DNA from: Wuchereria bancrofti
Lineage: Eukaryota; Nematoda; Chromadorea; Rhabditida; Onchocercidae
Assembly (NCBI GenBank): GCA_005281725.1
Contig: SSBO01000009.1
Span: 520,585 to 584,584, forward strand
DNA: 64,000 bases
Direction of reading: 5' to 3'
Below the pieces are notes generated by a model. It had not been told where the DNA came from and did not search any database. It was given only the letters and a program-made list of their open reading frames with translations. The translations under genes were made by a program, and so were the position numbers. Positions 25,395-37,457 of the stretch are shown here, in pieces. How positions within the stretch are numbered: the first letter of the stretch is position 1; the number at the start of each line of letters is the position of its first letter.

Positions 25395-25502
25395 ATCCAT
25401 CCCAATACATCTACTCATCTTTTCCACTATGTCGAAATAATACATAACGAATGCTTGCAGGATAATTCGAAAGCGTATGTTCAATCTTTTGCCATTTAAC
25501 CT
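25395..25502 (-). pseudogene. Broken F-box (FBA) gene: start of C-terminal exon
   Basis: On the minus strand a GGTTTTAG acceptor precedes an exon reading VKWQKIEHTLSNYPASIRYV, then LFRHSGKDE, stop (TAG), MYWDG, and then LTR copy 2. FBA family proteins have the pattern WxEVxxTFSDYPxGVRYxxF followed by HGGKDxxYWxGWYG. The exon starts with two bases (AG), which is the phase left open by the last exon of the intact gene at the right end of the window. The in-frame TAG is probably a mutated CAG. The rest of the exon is at 21968-22046. Confidence 0.85.
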
Positions 25503-25904
25503 CTAAAACCAAAAAAAAAGTGTTCAACAACTAATGGAAATTATTGACGAATTGTATTTAGTGCGCGAAACTCATGTAATTGTGAAATATCAGCAGAGTT
25601 TACATACAAGTAACAGTATTAAATTTCATTTATTTAACATAATTAACAATAAATTTCTATTCTGTTTTTCAGTGAAGTAGAGAAAATCACATTTTCATTT
25701 AAAAAAAAAAAAAAACAGTTTTATACATAGTCTTCTTTATTAGAGATTTCCTTATAGATAAACATCTAATAATTTCCTACTGGATACAAAGATTGGCATA
25801 GGGATAAGAAAAGACTGTGTAAAAGAAAACCTGATTACAACTTAACGATTGAAATGTGATTAATATCAAACCAGAAACATTTGCATGTAATCAAAAAAGA
25901 TGAA

Positions 25905-26150
25905 AATTCAGCTGGATGATGAATTAGCATGTGATTTATTTGCGGGGCATTTGAAATTATACTCTTCATATATTATTGATTTTAAATTCAGTGTTTTACT
26001 TTATTTCTAAAATTGGTGAGTATTTTTTTCTTTAGAGCTATTGCAGGTTTATCGTCGATGGTACAATATTTTATCTGCTCCGATTTTCTAGATCAGTTAT
26101 ATAATATATCGATCAATGGATTTGCCTCCTAGCTCCTTACGAAATGAACT
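25905..26150 (+). pseudogene. F-box gene fragment (intron plus exon 3), plus strand
   Basis: This segment is collinear with about 62470-62710 of the intact F-box gene, including intron sequence (TTTGCGG...GAAATTATACTC, GAGCTATTGCAG) and the exon. The exon starts at 26047 and reads VYRRWYNILSAPIF, stop, ISYIIYRSMDLPP; the stop TAG (26089-26091) replaces a Trp codon. Because the intron is included it arose by DNA duplication, not retroposition. It points the opposite way from the piece at 25395-25502. Confidence 0.9.
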
Positions 26151-28613
26151 AATTTGTGCGATAAAACATTTGCATCACAATTTTTGTTTTTGTTTCCATT
26201 CTTTGAAGAATTATATTCTACTTATGTACGTTCTCTTAAACTAGTTAAGTAATCATCTTTCCATATTCTCCAAAATAAATCAAAATTTTTTATTATACTA
26301 GATCAGTACTTGATAAGTTTTTCTCAAGTATTTAAATTGCAAGGAGCATGTTCATCCGTTTATCATTATTCCCAGTAAACATTATTAAACAGGTGTCAGG
26401 TGTAATAAAACCAATTAGTCTTAGAAATATGAAGTTGCCAAAGTTAATAATAAAATCAATTAGTCTTAGAAATATGAAGTTGCCAAAGTTAACATGTGTT
26501 AATTAATGGATGAACACTGAATATATTTTTTATTTTCATTGCATTTCTTGTTTCATTATGGTTCAGAAGACTAATTGAAATTGAGTAGCGTTGTTATTTA
26601 GAATTAATTCTGAATAATCGTTTCGGCTACAAAATCTTCTAAAGATATTTAAGAAATTTTCTGCAGATAAGTTATCTGTCATTTCTAACAGCGAAATATG
26701 TGAAAAAAAAAAAAAAACACATCATTTTGTCATCTCATCTCTATCTCAGTTTTAACACAAAAAGCGCCCAAATAAAATCCAGGCCAAGTCGTGCAAATAT
26801 TCGAAAACATCTTACTCGAGTTTCTAGATAATTAGTTTGGTAGTTTATAGCCATAAACTTATTCAAGATTTCTTTGTCATCTGCTCTTCCTTCGGTGATC
26901 TGCATCGTGTGAACCATTCCGGCGTGAAACAGTTCTTTCCGTTATCGTTGTATGAGGATTTCAGTTATGTGATTGTCCAATTCTGAGTTTTCCGGACGAC
27001 TTAGATTTTCACAGTTTCTCTTTATAGTATAAATTCGACTTAATTATTTCTTCCGTTATTCCTTTTTATTGAATTTGTTTAATTAATATCTCCATAATCA
27101 TCATCATCATTGAGTCCATTTTTCTCTGAAAAGATTTAGGAATTCTTCTTTTGGATATTAAATTTATAAATCTCAAAGCCAATTGATACTTCTTACCATC
27201 CTTGACCATTTGCTAAATCGTTCTGCGTCAATGAATTTGAAAAGTTTTATCGATAGTAAAATGCCTACAATCTTTCGATCTTCGTTTTCTTCTTTTTTTC
27301 TTTTCTTTTTTTTGGGAGGATTTTTTAGGATTTTTTCATATTTTTCATGATCGTCTCTAAAGTTGTATTCCCGAATTGGCCATTTTGATTCTCTAATCAT
27401 CTTCATCTTTTCCTTTCCACCACGATTTAAATTTTGCGAGTTGAAAAGGAGAAAGTCCTCTTGTAGTTGTGTCGAGCAGAATTATTTTTGCTAAAAATAT
27501 ACCGATATGAGATTTGGTCATTCTTATTTCTTCAACACTAATTTATAACGAATTTTGGGTACAAGAATAAAAGTAGACAAGAATAATTTGTGTATCCAAT
27601 GTATTGCAAGGTGACAAGGTGACATTTCATATTCTCTAATCTATTTGTTGAATAACAAGTTGAGCAATGTGTACTTCTACAAGTATAACGAATAATTTTA
27701 CTTTTGAAATAGTCATACCTTTGATTGGGAGCAATTCCTGAATTGGCGAATAACAAGGAAGATTCATTGCCTTGAATAATGTATATCGAAGCGATACAAC
27801 TGAAAAAAACATCAGAAAATAACGTAAATTTTTATTGATTGTGACGAGCTAATCACAGTACGCTTATTGGTTTGGTCTGATGAAAATATTTTCAGTATTT
27901 GACATACACTTTTAATTCTAGGATAACCCAAAGATGATATGTTTACGTAATAAAAATTTTATTTTGAGTATAATTAATCACGTTTGTTGACATTATTGTA
28001 ATGAACAGGTAATTGTTGAAGTATATATCCATTCATCTATTATAGATTGTATTTATCTAACAGATTGTGTGAGGAAAAAATGTATGAATATGAAATTTTG
28101 TTGAAAAGAATAATTGTGTAGCAATTAGATTTCAATAAGACTTAAATTCTAAGATTATTTTGTACAAAAAAGTTTGTGAACATTTAAACTGATAGTTGAT
28201 TGTTGATGTATGAAGATTTAAACTGATAATTAATTGCTGATGATAATCTTGGCAAACATTATTGGAAAAGATCATTGAAATGATATCATATTTGAAAGAG
28301 TTAAATATAATTATGTATCATTTCCATATATGAATTGCTTCAGCAAATCATACATTCATAAGTGGAATAAATTAGAATAATTCTTGCTTACAGTGATAAA
28401 CGTGTTCGATTACCTCTATAAAGAAAAAAAATCTTCAACATTTTTTTTTCGTCTTTATAAAAACTATTTTGAGGATCTTTCTGATAAACCATCGTACAAA
28501 TTCAACAAAACAACTGGAATCGTGAAAAAGTTATGATAAAACTAAACATTTATGTCAGATCCAAATAGAATATGATATAATCATTATTTCATTAATATAA
28601 TTAATTTGAAGTA
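26151..28613. other. Unassigned stretch with a possible minus-strand exon
   Basis: No recognised gene. On the minus strand 27406 to about 27200 is open (MKMIRESKWPIREYNFRDDH, a lysine-rich stretch, then ERFSKWSRM), followed by a good GTAAGA donor. An acceptor TTTTCAG near 27130 would continue it for about 20 residues. No family is recognised and it may be chance. 26166-26340 is weakly similar to 30280-30440. Confidence 0.35.
26404..26492. repeat. 45-bp tandem duplication
   Basis: A unit containing CAATTAGTCTTAGAAATATG and AAGTTGCCAAAGTTAA occurs twice with a period of 45 bases. Confidence 0.9.
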
Positions 28614-28656
28614 TTTTAAAACTTATTTATTATTTAATAATAAATAAGTTTTAAAA
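28614..28656. repeat. 43-bp perfect hairpin
   Basis: Two 21-base arms (TTTTAAAACTTATTTATTAT plus T, and its exact complement) flank a single T. The arm sequence is AT-rich but not a simple repeat. Confidence 0.9.
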
Positions 28657-31071
28657 GTGTATGAAAAATTAAAACATTCTTTATATAATTTATATGTGAT
28701 ATAATTATTAGTGCCGTCAATACAATCTAAAGATGTGTCGTTTAAATCAACCCTTGTACTTTTCGAATAATTCTTGATAGTAATTGATTGATTATAAATA
28801 GTCACAAACGCTGGTATAACAAAAATTTCCAAACAATTTTTTACATAAGCTTAACTAAATATTGAGCACTTAAATTTAATTGTTCAAACAATAGCTGTTA
28901 CTGGATGATTTATTTCAATTCTATTTATTTCTTAAAGTATTAATATATTACCTATCTATCTGACAGAAACAAAATCCTATCAATAAATGAATTCAAATGA
29001 ATAAGTATAAAGGAACAAAAAAAAAATACAAATTTCTTCACAGATAATTCATAAATAAAAAATGAAAAAGCCAGTTTGCAACAATTTGATCACTGAACAT
29101 AAAAAAATGCAACAAAAAGTACTTTGTTCGTTAAATAAATTTTGATCTTTAATTTTTGGTTCAAAAAAAACTCGTATTTCCATGAGAAGCAAAACAACAT
29201 TTTTTTTTTTGACTTGAAGTTTTAATGCATGAAGAATGGAATAGGAATTAAATTAAACTAATTTTTAATTTAATAACAGCATGAATTATATGATAGAAAA
29301 TAATTATAACAATTGTGATATATTTACAAAGCTTTATAATTTTTAATATTTCTTCTTCTATTAATTTAGTAGCTTTACCCGTTATCTGGTCAATTTTTCA
29401 CTTTGCAAATTTATTTCTTTCCAAGAGATTTACATTTTTGGTTGACTAGGCACAGGATTGTTTCTGGACCAAATTAAATTTTGAATTAATCACTAATTTT
29501 GCATTAATTCTTTCAACTTGAAATTTGCTCATTATACCTACTTTTAAATTCGACAGTTTTCTAACTCAGACTTATTTTATTGGATTTACGATGGATTACA
29601 TACTTTATAGCTTTTTTTCAATTTTTTTTGTAACAACAATTTTGCAATAAGAGTTGAATTATTAAGTAGTAATCACTTGATTAATGAAATTATTTCTTCT
29701 TCGTTACAAAGGAACAAAGTAAAAATAACCAGTTGTGATATATTATTCCCATACAACCATTTAAATAATAATAAATAAGTAATAACAATAATTAATAACA
29801 ATAAATAATAATAATGAATTTTTTTACAATTTCGTTTTTGAAAAATATTTAACAAAATGTCATATATTCAATGCTAGATATTTGGTTTTGCTACTTGAAC
29901 AGATGCTATGAAAATATTGAAATTAAAAAAAAAAAAGAAAAAGTTATTTATAATTAAATTTGACTTATAGATTGTTTCGACTGAAATCTCACTTTTTGTA
30001 ACATTTCTTGTTCGTCAAACAATAGGTTCTTCTTGTTTATCAACTTTTTAAATTGATTTGTGAAATGTTGTTTGTTGATTTCTTTTTTTTTTGCAATTTC
30101 TTTCGTTATTGATTTTCTGTGATTACAGCATATTCACTGCTCTCTGAAGGAGTCTTTCATGTCGCAATTTTATTAAGGTATTTCTTACTTCTCCATTTCC
30201 TATTCTTTTTATACCTGATAATTTCTATACGTCGCAAAAAATTTCCGACTCATTTAGCTAACACTAAATTCATTTTCATGTGCTATTTACGTGTTTACGT
30301 TCACGTCCCAAAATTTTTGGTAAGAAGTGCATACTTCTCTACCTGTACATTCTTTGAGATTAGTTAAATGTTACTACATATTTTCCAAAATACATCAAAA
30401 ATTCCAAAAGTATTAGTCAATATCTGATATAGAATAATTTACTAATGCCTGATTTTTCGTCATATTTGATTTTATGAAAAATAAATTGATGTTGTTGATA
30501 TGATTAAGAAAGTTTTAGACTGTATAAAATCAACTGAGGTATTATCTTAGTAATCATCGAAATTTACACATGTATCAGTTGTTGAATATTCAATATACCT
30601 TTGTTCGTATTTCCATTATAATCACTTTTTCCTATAATCACTTTCTTTCGGTGGTTCATCTCAAAATTTTCTTAGTTATTCTTATCAGTCATTTATCGAT
30701 TACATGTAATACCTTTGCAGCAATTTTCTCCTCCTTTTTCATTTCTTCTTCGTTCGTTGTCATATGCTTCTGTGAACTGATATTTTAATTAATTTTAATA
30801 TCGTGAAACTCTAAAATTATATGAGAGTTGTGAATATGAGTAAGAAACATGTTCTATGAAATTTCCTGCAATAATGTTTATTCTTTGGACTTTTTGTTTT
30901 CAATCTTATGTTTAACATGTAAATCTTTTACATATTGCTTACGCGGTATCAGCTCCTTATTGAGTTGACCTCATTGTTATATTAACAGTTCTTTGTTAGA
31001 CCGATTACTCTTTCGGCAGTCACCCTGATTGAATGGGCATTGTGTGTTTTAACCAAAAACGAGGAGCGTTC
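28657..31071. other. Unassigned AT-rich stretch
   Basis: No gene is supported. A frame at 30119-30367 is hydrophobic but its DNA is part of a weak duplication with 26166-26340, and it has no family match. Confidence 0.5.
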
Positions 31072-31261
31072 ATTTTGGTTGGCTCTATCAAGTTATTGTA
31101 CGATTGCTTCTGTTGCTTCTGTTAATAAAGAAATTATTCTCTTCCTCTGTTACCCTATATAGTTACATCTACATCTAACGAATTTCCCTGCAATCAACAA
31201 CCTCTCCCAAAAAATAAATTGAATTATCAAATCTTTCACGGCAAATTTTGCTTCCACGACA
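31072..31261 (+). mobile_element. Third, partial LTR-like 3' end
   Basis: This matches the last ~190 bases of the LTRs at 21449-21967 and 24856-25394. Shared parts are GGTTGGCTCTATCAAG, GATTGCTTCTGTT...AATAAAG, CCCTGCAATCAACAACCTCT and the end GCAAATTTTGCTTCCACGACA. It is more diverged (about 85 percent by eye). The 5' part upstream of about 31070 is not similar, so this is a truncated copy or a related subfamily. Confidence 0.8.
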
Positions 31262-34200
31262 CCATTCGATTTCAGATTCCTTTAATCATGATAGCTCTTT
31301 TTATCATATATTATCTGAGTTCTGCGAAAGGAAGTTCTATAGTTACGATATAAATTCAGTTATGATTACTCGGGACGTGTAATATTTACCTTTCAAATTT
31401 ACCTCTCCTTTTCTTTTACCTTCCGTATTTTACAAATTTACCTTTCATATCTCATTCACACCTGGTTTTTTATGAATCTGGGTAGTAACTTCAATCAATT
31501 TTTTTGAATCTGACTTGAATCTGGCTTTTTTTGAATCTAATCTGACGAATCAAGCATTTTTGAATCTGACCACAGTGCAATTAGTAAGTGCTTCTTCCAG
31601 TTCCATGATGTACTCATATCTTTGATTGGAATGAATTTTAATTTGAGAACTTTAAATTTTCAGAATTGGGTCAATGTAACTGTGGCTAATCGTACTAGTC
31701 ACAGCTATTCCATCTGATATTCTAATTATATTGCCATTTCGGCTAACATTAACCTTAGCTTTATTCGGAGCCAAGAGATTTGAATTCTTAATTTGAATCC
31801 TGATGCTTTGAAATGAATTGAGGAACTTTTTAACGCCAATTAAAATATTGAATAATTTTTAGTAAATAGTCTGTTCCACTACATAATTCTTTCTTTCTCT
31901 TGAAAGGTCACATTCTGGTCGTTGATTTCCATCACTTGTAGCTTATTCGTTAGGTATTCCATAAAATTAAACTCTCAAAAAAAAAAAAAAAAATTAAAAA
32001 ATAAAAAAAATTAACCTCATTTTTCAGGGTTTTATTACCAAATAAATATACCAAGTATTAAATTCCTCATTTTCTATTCCTTCAAATTTTAGTCGACTAA
32101 CAAAGTTTGTTGAGATGAATGCTACTTATGATCCTATATCGAATAGTGCTAATGCTTTTTGGTTAAATTTTCAGAACTTTTAGTTTAGTTTATGATATTT
32201 AATTTCTTCACACAGAAATTAAATTCTTTTATTTTCTGATTGTATTTGATCCGTGCTATTCATTACTATCTTTTCCATTTAAATTTTCTAGTTCGATAAC
32301 CTTATTGTGTGATAACACTAGTGTTAAGTCATGTTATATCCTTTTGCGATGATAACATAATTGCCTTACTTTATCAACAATTTTTTGCTATATAGATTCT
32401 TTGAAGACAATTTAGGCTTAATTTAACTATAATTATCTCCGATGCCGGATCCGTTTATCTTCTTCTCACAAAACTCATTAATCATCCATGTCCCAGTACA
32501 TTAGTTCACATATATTTGAAATAATTTGTATGTCTGATGCAATGACATTTGATTCAGTGAGAAATGATTCTGACTCATATTTCCATTTCATCCCAACACT
32601 TTGTAATTCCCTACGACACAGCAACACAATCCATCATTTGTATACTAATTTTGTTGATATGCTAGTGATATTATCACTTTCGCAACAATTCGTAATTGAT
32701 ATGCTAGTAATATTGTCACTTTCGCAACAATTCACAATAACACAATCGTCTTTCCTTCATTTTCGTAAATATATGCGTTCGATTAAATAGTCCCAGGCTT
32801 ATACTTGCGCAAGCAGTGCATAAAGTCGCTAAAGTTGTTTCAGTTTCATTTCTCTAACTTCATTGAATTTTTTTTTCCTCAAATTATGCTGGCAGAGATA
32901 TTCCGACTCACTGAAAGAAATTTTAGTTTTTATGCGCATTTGCATATAAATGTTTAGTTTGGATAATTATTTATGATACAATTTTAAGTAAAACAGTTAT
33001 CAATTTCAGGAATATTTAAATAAGACAATTTTTGCTCCATAAATTTCTATCCTATGGATTTAATATAGAGTTAAAATCACTTCAATTTTCCCAAATGATT
33101 TTAAAATGATTCTTGTGTAATTTTAAAAATACTTTAACCTCTGTTTCTTAATTTAATAATTTTAAAATACATTTTTCTTCATCTGTCATTTCTATATAAA
33201 TTTCCTCTTCCATACTTTTTGACGCATATGTAATTGTATGAATAATAGTCGAGCCAAATTATATATTCAAGAATATGAATATGTTGCATTATCCATTTTA
33301 ATTTTTCTTCGATAATTTCTATTCCGATTTTTTATAGTTGATTTCTTTTTCTTTTTTTTTATAGAAAAGATAGTGTTGATAAGCACTTTTAATTATGTTA
33401 TTTGACATCGACTTGTGACACCAAATTTGTAAAAATTTTTTTGATTTGTGTATATGTGCAGAGAACTGTTTCCGGAAAATCAACTAACATCCTTTACTGA
33501 TTGGAACATAATGTATGGTCGCTACTTGTTATGTTGACGATTATACTGGTAATTCTGAAACTTTTTCTCTTTCCCATATCACGGGTATAGAAAGTTTTGT
33601 GGGTAATTCAGTAAAGAAAGTCAAAAATTGTAGTGTCTCCGATAATATGAATATCAAGTACCTTTTATTTTTATTGTACGATGTTATCTAAAGCCCACCA
33701 TTGACTTGAAATATGCAGCATTACGGAAAAAGTCGTTGTACTTCTCTTCAGTGACAATTTTCTGGTTTAACTCGGTTGCCTTCATATTCACGGATTCATA
33801 GATGTCAAAATGATTTCCGGTAGAACTCCTGAAACTTCCGTTAGTGGAATTACTAAGGCTTCTTTTGAATTTTCGTTGTGATCGCTATTCTTCGTGACCA
33901 GTAAATTAATGAAAGCTTTTGTTCTTTTCCTAATTACAGATCAGCAAAACGGGAGGTTTGATTACAAGTCAGCAGCACCTTTCCTCACATCAAAATTGAT
34001 TTGCAATGAACAGGTGATTCGTTTGTTCTTTCATCCTTTCTTATTCTTTCAAATGAAAACTTGATTTTATACAAAAAATTTGTTGTCTTTTCGTTCTTCT
34101 CTAAAAGTGCGCCTGTTCTTCTGTTTTTTATCAAAAAAAATGAAAAAAGTGAGAAAAAAAATGATAGAATAAATTGATAGGGTCGTCTGCTTGAACTGAT

Positions 34201-34348
34201 CGATGGCATTCGAAAATGAGTGTATTTGAATGATTCAACAAATGATGAAAAGATTATTTTTATGTTTGAAATTTGTCTAACTACTATTATTAGTAGTAGT
34301 ATAATTAAATTAATTAAACTAATCTTTATCATTCCTTTTTTTCAACAG
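31262..34348. other. Unassigned stretch upstream of the APMAP-like gene
   Basis: No gene is supported before 34203. A possible start exon for the next gene is 34203-34219 (ATG GCA TTC GAA AAT GA, then GTGTAT), in the right phase but with a weak donor. Confidence 0.45.
32654..32735. repeat. 42-bp tandem duplication
   Basis: TTGATATGCTAGT plus ATATT and TCACTTTCGCAACAATTC occurs twice with period 42. Being a multiple of three it shows as a repeated 14-residue block (DMLVILSLSQQF) in an otherwise unconvincing frame. Confidence 0.9.
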
Positions 34349-37300
34349 ATATTTTATTTTGGCTTTTTTGGTTGCTGTCGTTGCCGTTATTATATTCATC
34401 GTAACACCTTCATCAGTATTTCATTGTGAACGCTATGAGTAAGTTTTGAATTTTCCAAAAAAGCCAAACTGGCAGATTGTGACTAATGTGCGAGGTTGGA
34501 TTGCATAACGATTCCAAAAGTTTGACACTTTGTCGACGAATAAAAGTAAATTGTTGAAATGTATTAATTTTTGTGGGGAAATTGATGATTCATTAATTCT
34601 GATTGTTCATTTAGGTAACGCTTGAATCAGTTGTAGTGATCGATGGTAAGCTTACTTAGATTTTGATTTAAGTTAAATTAGGCAAATGTTATGTGGAATA
34701 TTTCAAGAACTCTTAGTATTTGCAAATTAATTTTAGATTGCCGAAACCACCAAAGTTAGAAGGTGTTTTAGCTGTAAATAATATATTAACAAAAGCAGAA
34801 TATCTTCTCGAACATAAAGTTTTTGGCCCAGAATCAATTATTGTGGAGAAAGGTTAGTGCTGTTGAAATATGCCTGAATTTCAGCGGAATATTTCGAATT
34901 CCATTGAAACCATCTATCAGAAACATTGCTAATTCAAAGTTTCTATCTTCTGATCTTTGATCCTTTACTGTTTTCATTGAAAATAATTTTATACTTTTAC
35001 TCAAAATAATACTACTTTAATACTACCGTTATTATTCTTGTTATCACTATTGTTATCATTGGACTCATTCACCTTTTTTGTCGTCTAATTTTATTTCTAG
35101 ATAACATTGTGACAGCGACGCAGAATGGAACGATAATTTTGATAGAGTCTGGAGTTATTCGGAAAGCTTTCACATTTGGGTCGGCCAATATCGATCTCTG
35201 CGGTTATTTCTACTTCGTCTAGAGAAAAGTTTAGCTGATAAGTAAACTTCCGACTTGTAAATGTTTGATATGCTGTTGGTTCATAAGTTTTTTTAACATT
35301 TAAGACGAAAATGAGATAATTAGCAGAGTGATGATCTGAAAAAAAAATAAAAAGTGAACATTTTATAGATTTCAAACATTTGTTAAATTTTACTTTTACA
35401 TTTAAACTTAACTTGTAAACTTCTACTCTTCTCAGGTAAAATTTTCTAACAAATGACCCATTTGTTAAGACGGTAGATTCGACGTGGAACCGAAATGTGG
35501 TCGACCGTTAGGTCTTCGTCGATTAAATGTTGAAACTATTTTGGCCATTGATACTCATTTCGGCATTTTCTCCGTCAATTTTGAAAAAGGTAAGAATTTC
35601 TATTGGGTTTGTGATTGTTACGTGATTTTTTACGGAATTCTCTTTGAATCCGGTCAGTACTACGGATATGAACTATAGAAGGTTACGTGGAATATAACTG
35701 TCTTCTCGCAGAATTTTGAAATTTTAGCCATCAAACTGTTTTGCCTAAATGATTCTTTTAAATAATTTAAACATCACTATGAAATTTCGATAACTTTAAA
35801 TAAAATTTGAGAACGAAATAATCTTTCTAGTGGTAAAAATGTCCTACATATGTGGAATCAAATGAAAAAAAGACTTGGCTCAATTAATGATAGATATAAT
35901 GTCTAGTGCAAAAATCTTGTGCGTTATAAATCATTAATTTGATGATTAGAAAAGTAAATTTAATTGTTTTTTTTTTTTTTGTAGAATTAGCTAATCTTAT
36001 AGAAAATAAAAGAATGTCAAATGTAATTAGTTTAAGGTTTAAGGACAACATATGGTAATATTAAGAAGTCAGACGAAAGTAAATGGTAAACCAATGAAAT
36101 TTCTGAACGATATTGACATAGTTAATCAGGATGTACTGATATTTACGGATTCTTCGAGCAAGTGGGATCGACGCCATTTCATGAATATTCTCTTGGAAGG
36201 CATTCCCGATGGAAGGTAATTAACATTAAATTAAATAATGGAAAATTTGAAGTGATAGTAAACCTTATTTAATAATGCAATAAATGAAAATTATTGGCAA
36301 AAATTTTTGTTTTTCATTTGTAGAGAATGAAATAAACAAATGGCAATCTGTAAATTAAAATAAAATTAAAAGTTAAAGTTGGAAGTAAAAGTGCAAAATT
36401 GAGTTAAACAAAATTTAACTAAATTAAAGAATAAAAAAATAACTTAATTGCTTCCAAATATACAGTATATTGTTTCTTTTCTTCTCAAAGAAAAAGATCA
36501 GAATTCTAGAACAAAAACAATGAGTAATGCTTCTTATTCAGAGTTTTGCGCCTAACACGATCAACTGGAAAAATTGAAGTCATTATGGATAAATTATATT
36601 TTCCGAACGGTATTCAGCTATTTCCTGACAAACAATCATTTCTGGTTTCGGAAACAGGCGCTGCTCGGATTAAAAGATAAATATTTTTTAAATTATGGTT
36701 TCAACTAGCATTTATGAAGGGCAATGTGATTTAATTGTTAACAACTAAAGGAGTAGAAATCGTCAATTGTCATCTTTATTTGTTATTGTTTTTTGCTGGC
36801 AAACACTTGAAGTAGTCGATAGTATTTAAAGGTATGAAATCTATATAAGGTATGCAAATATTTGCAGGCATTGGATTTCAGGCCCACGAATGGGTGAAAC
36901 GGAAATCTTCATTGATAATCTACCTGGTTTACCGGATAATATACGTTTAGGTAGTAACGGAACATTTTGGGTAGGTTTGGGAGCGGTGCGTCACAGTGAT
37001 CAGTTCTCACTGCTGGATTTTCTCGCTGATAAACCATACATACGGAAATGTATTCTTCAGGTAAACGATGTAGATTTGTTGATAAATAAAGATGAAATTT
37101 CTCCAAGTTTCAAATTGGAACAGTTGAAATTCAGGTAAATCTGTCCTTCTCAGAGATCTCGCAAAAAATTTATTTATATTTTCTACATTTATTAGATTAA
37201 GGATGACTAATAACTAAGGTTTTATTTAGTTGGTACCGGAACGACAATGGGAATGGCTAATGTCAATATTTGGTACAAAACATGCGTTGATTTTGCAACT

Positions 37301-37457
37301 TAATGAAAAAGGTCAAATAGTAGCAAGCGCTCACGATCCAATGGGCCAAGTAATTAAAGAGGTGTCACATGTGACAGAAGCCAATGAATACCTTTATTTA
37401 GGTAGTTATCGCTCCCCATTTATTGCTCGGCTCCGGAAGGATCACATTATTTACTAA
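34349..37457 (+). CDS. APMAP: APMAP / strictosidine-synthase-like membrane protein
   Basis: Exons: 34349-34438, 34737-34852, 35101-35202, 35470-35589, 36044-36215, 36542-36676, 36868-37060, 37230-37457; all phases fit. The first listed exon encodes a membrane anchor (ILAFLVAVVAVIIFIV), then comes a six-bladed beta-propeller of the strictosidine-synthase-like family. Landmarks in order are FGPESI, CGRPLGL, FLNDIDIV, TDSSSKWDRR, PDGR, FPNGIQL, VSETGAARIKR, GLPDNIRLGSNGTFWVG and YLYLGSYRSPF, all matching animal APMAP. In animals APMAP is a type II membrane protein with arylesterase-like activity; the substrate here is unknown. Oddity: the exon ending at 36676 (AAA AG) is followed by ATAAAT, not GT, so the donor is lost and unspliced reading stops at once (AGA TAA). 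The start exon is uncertain (candidate 34203-34219). Confidence 0.88.

Noticed and set aside
34220..34429. 69-residue plus-strand frame overlapping the APMAP-like anchor exon
   Set aside because: It is the wrong frame of that exon; the hydrophobic anchor frame continues into the propeller exons with correct phase.
35985..36043. Extension of the APMAP-like exon 5 upstream to the TTTGTAG acceptor
   Set aside because: It would change frame before the conserved part; using GGTTTAAG|GACAAC at 36044 joins the previous exon directly and aligns to the family without a gap.
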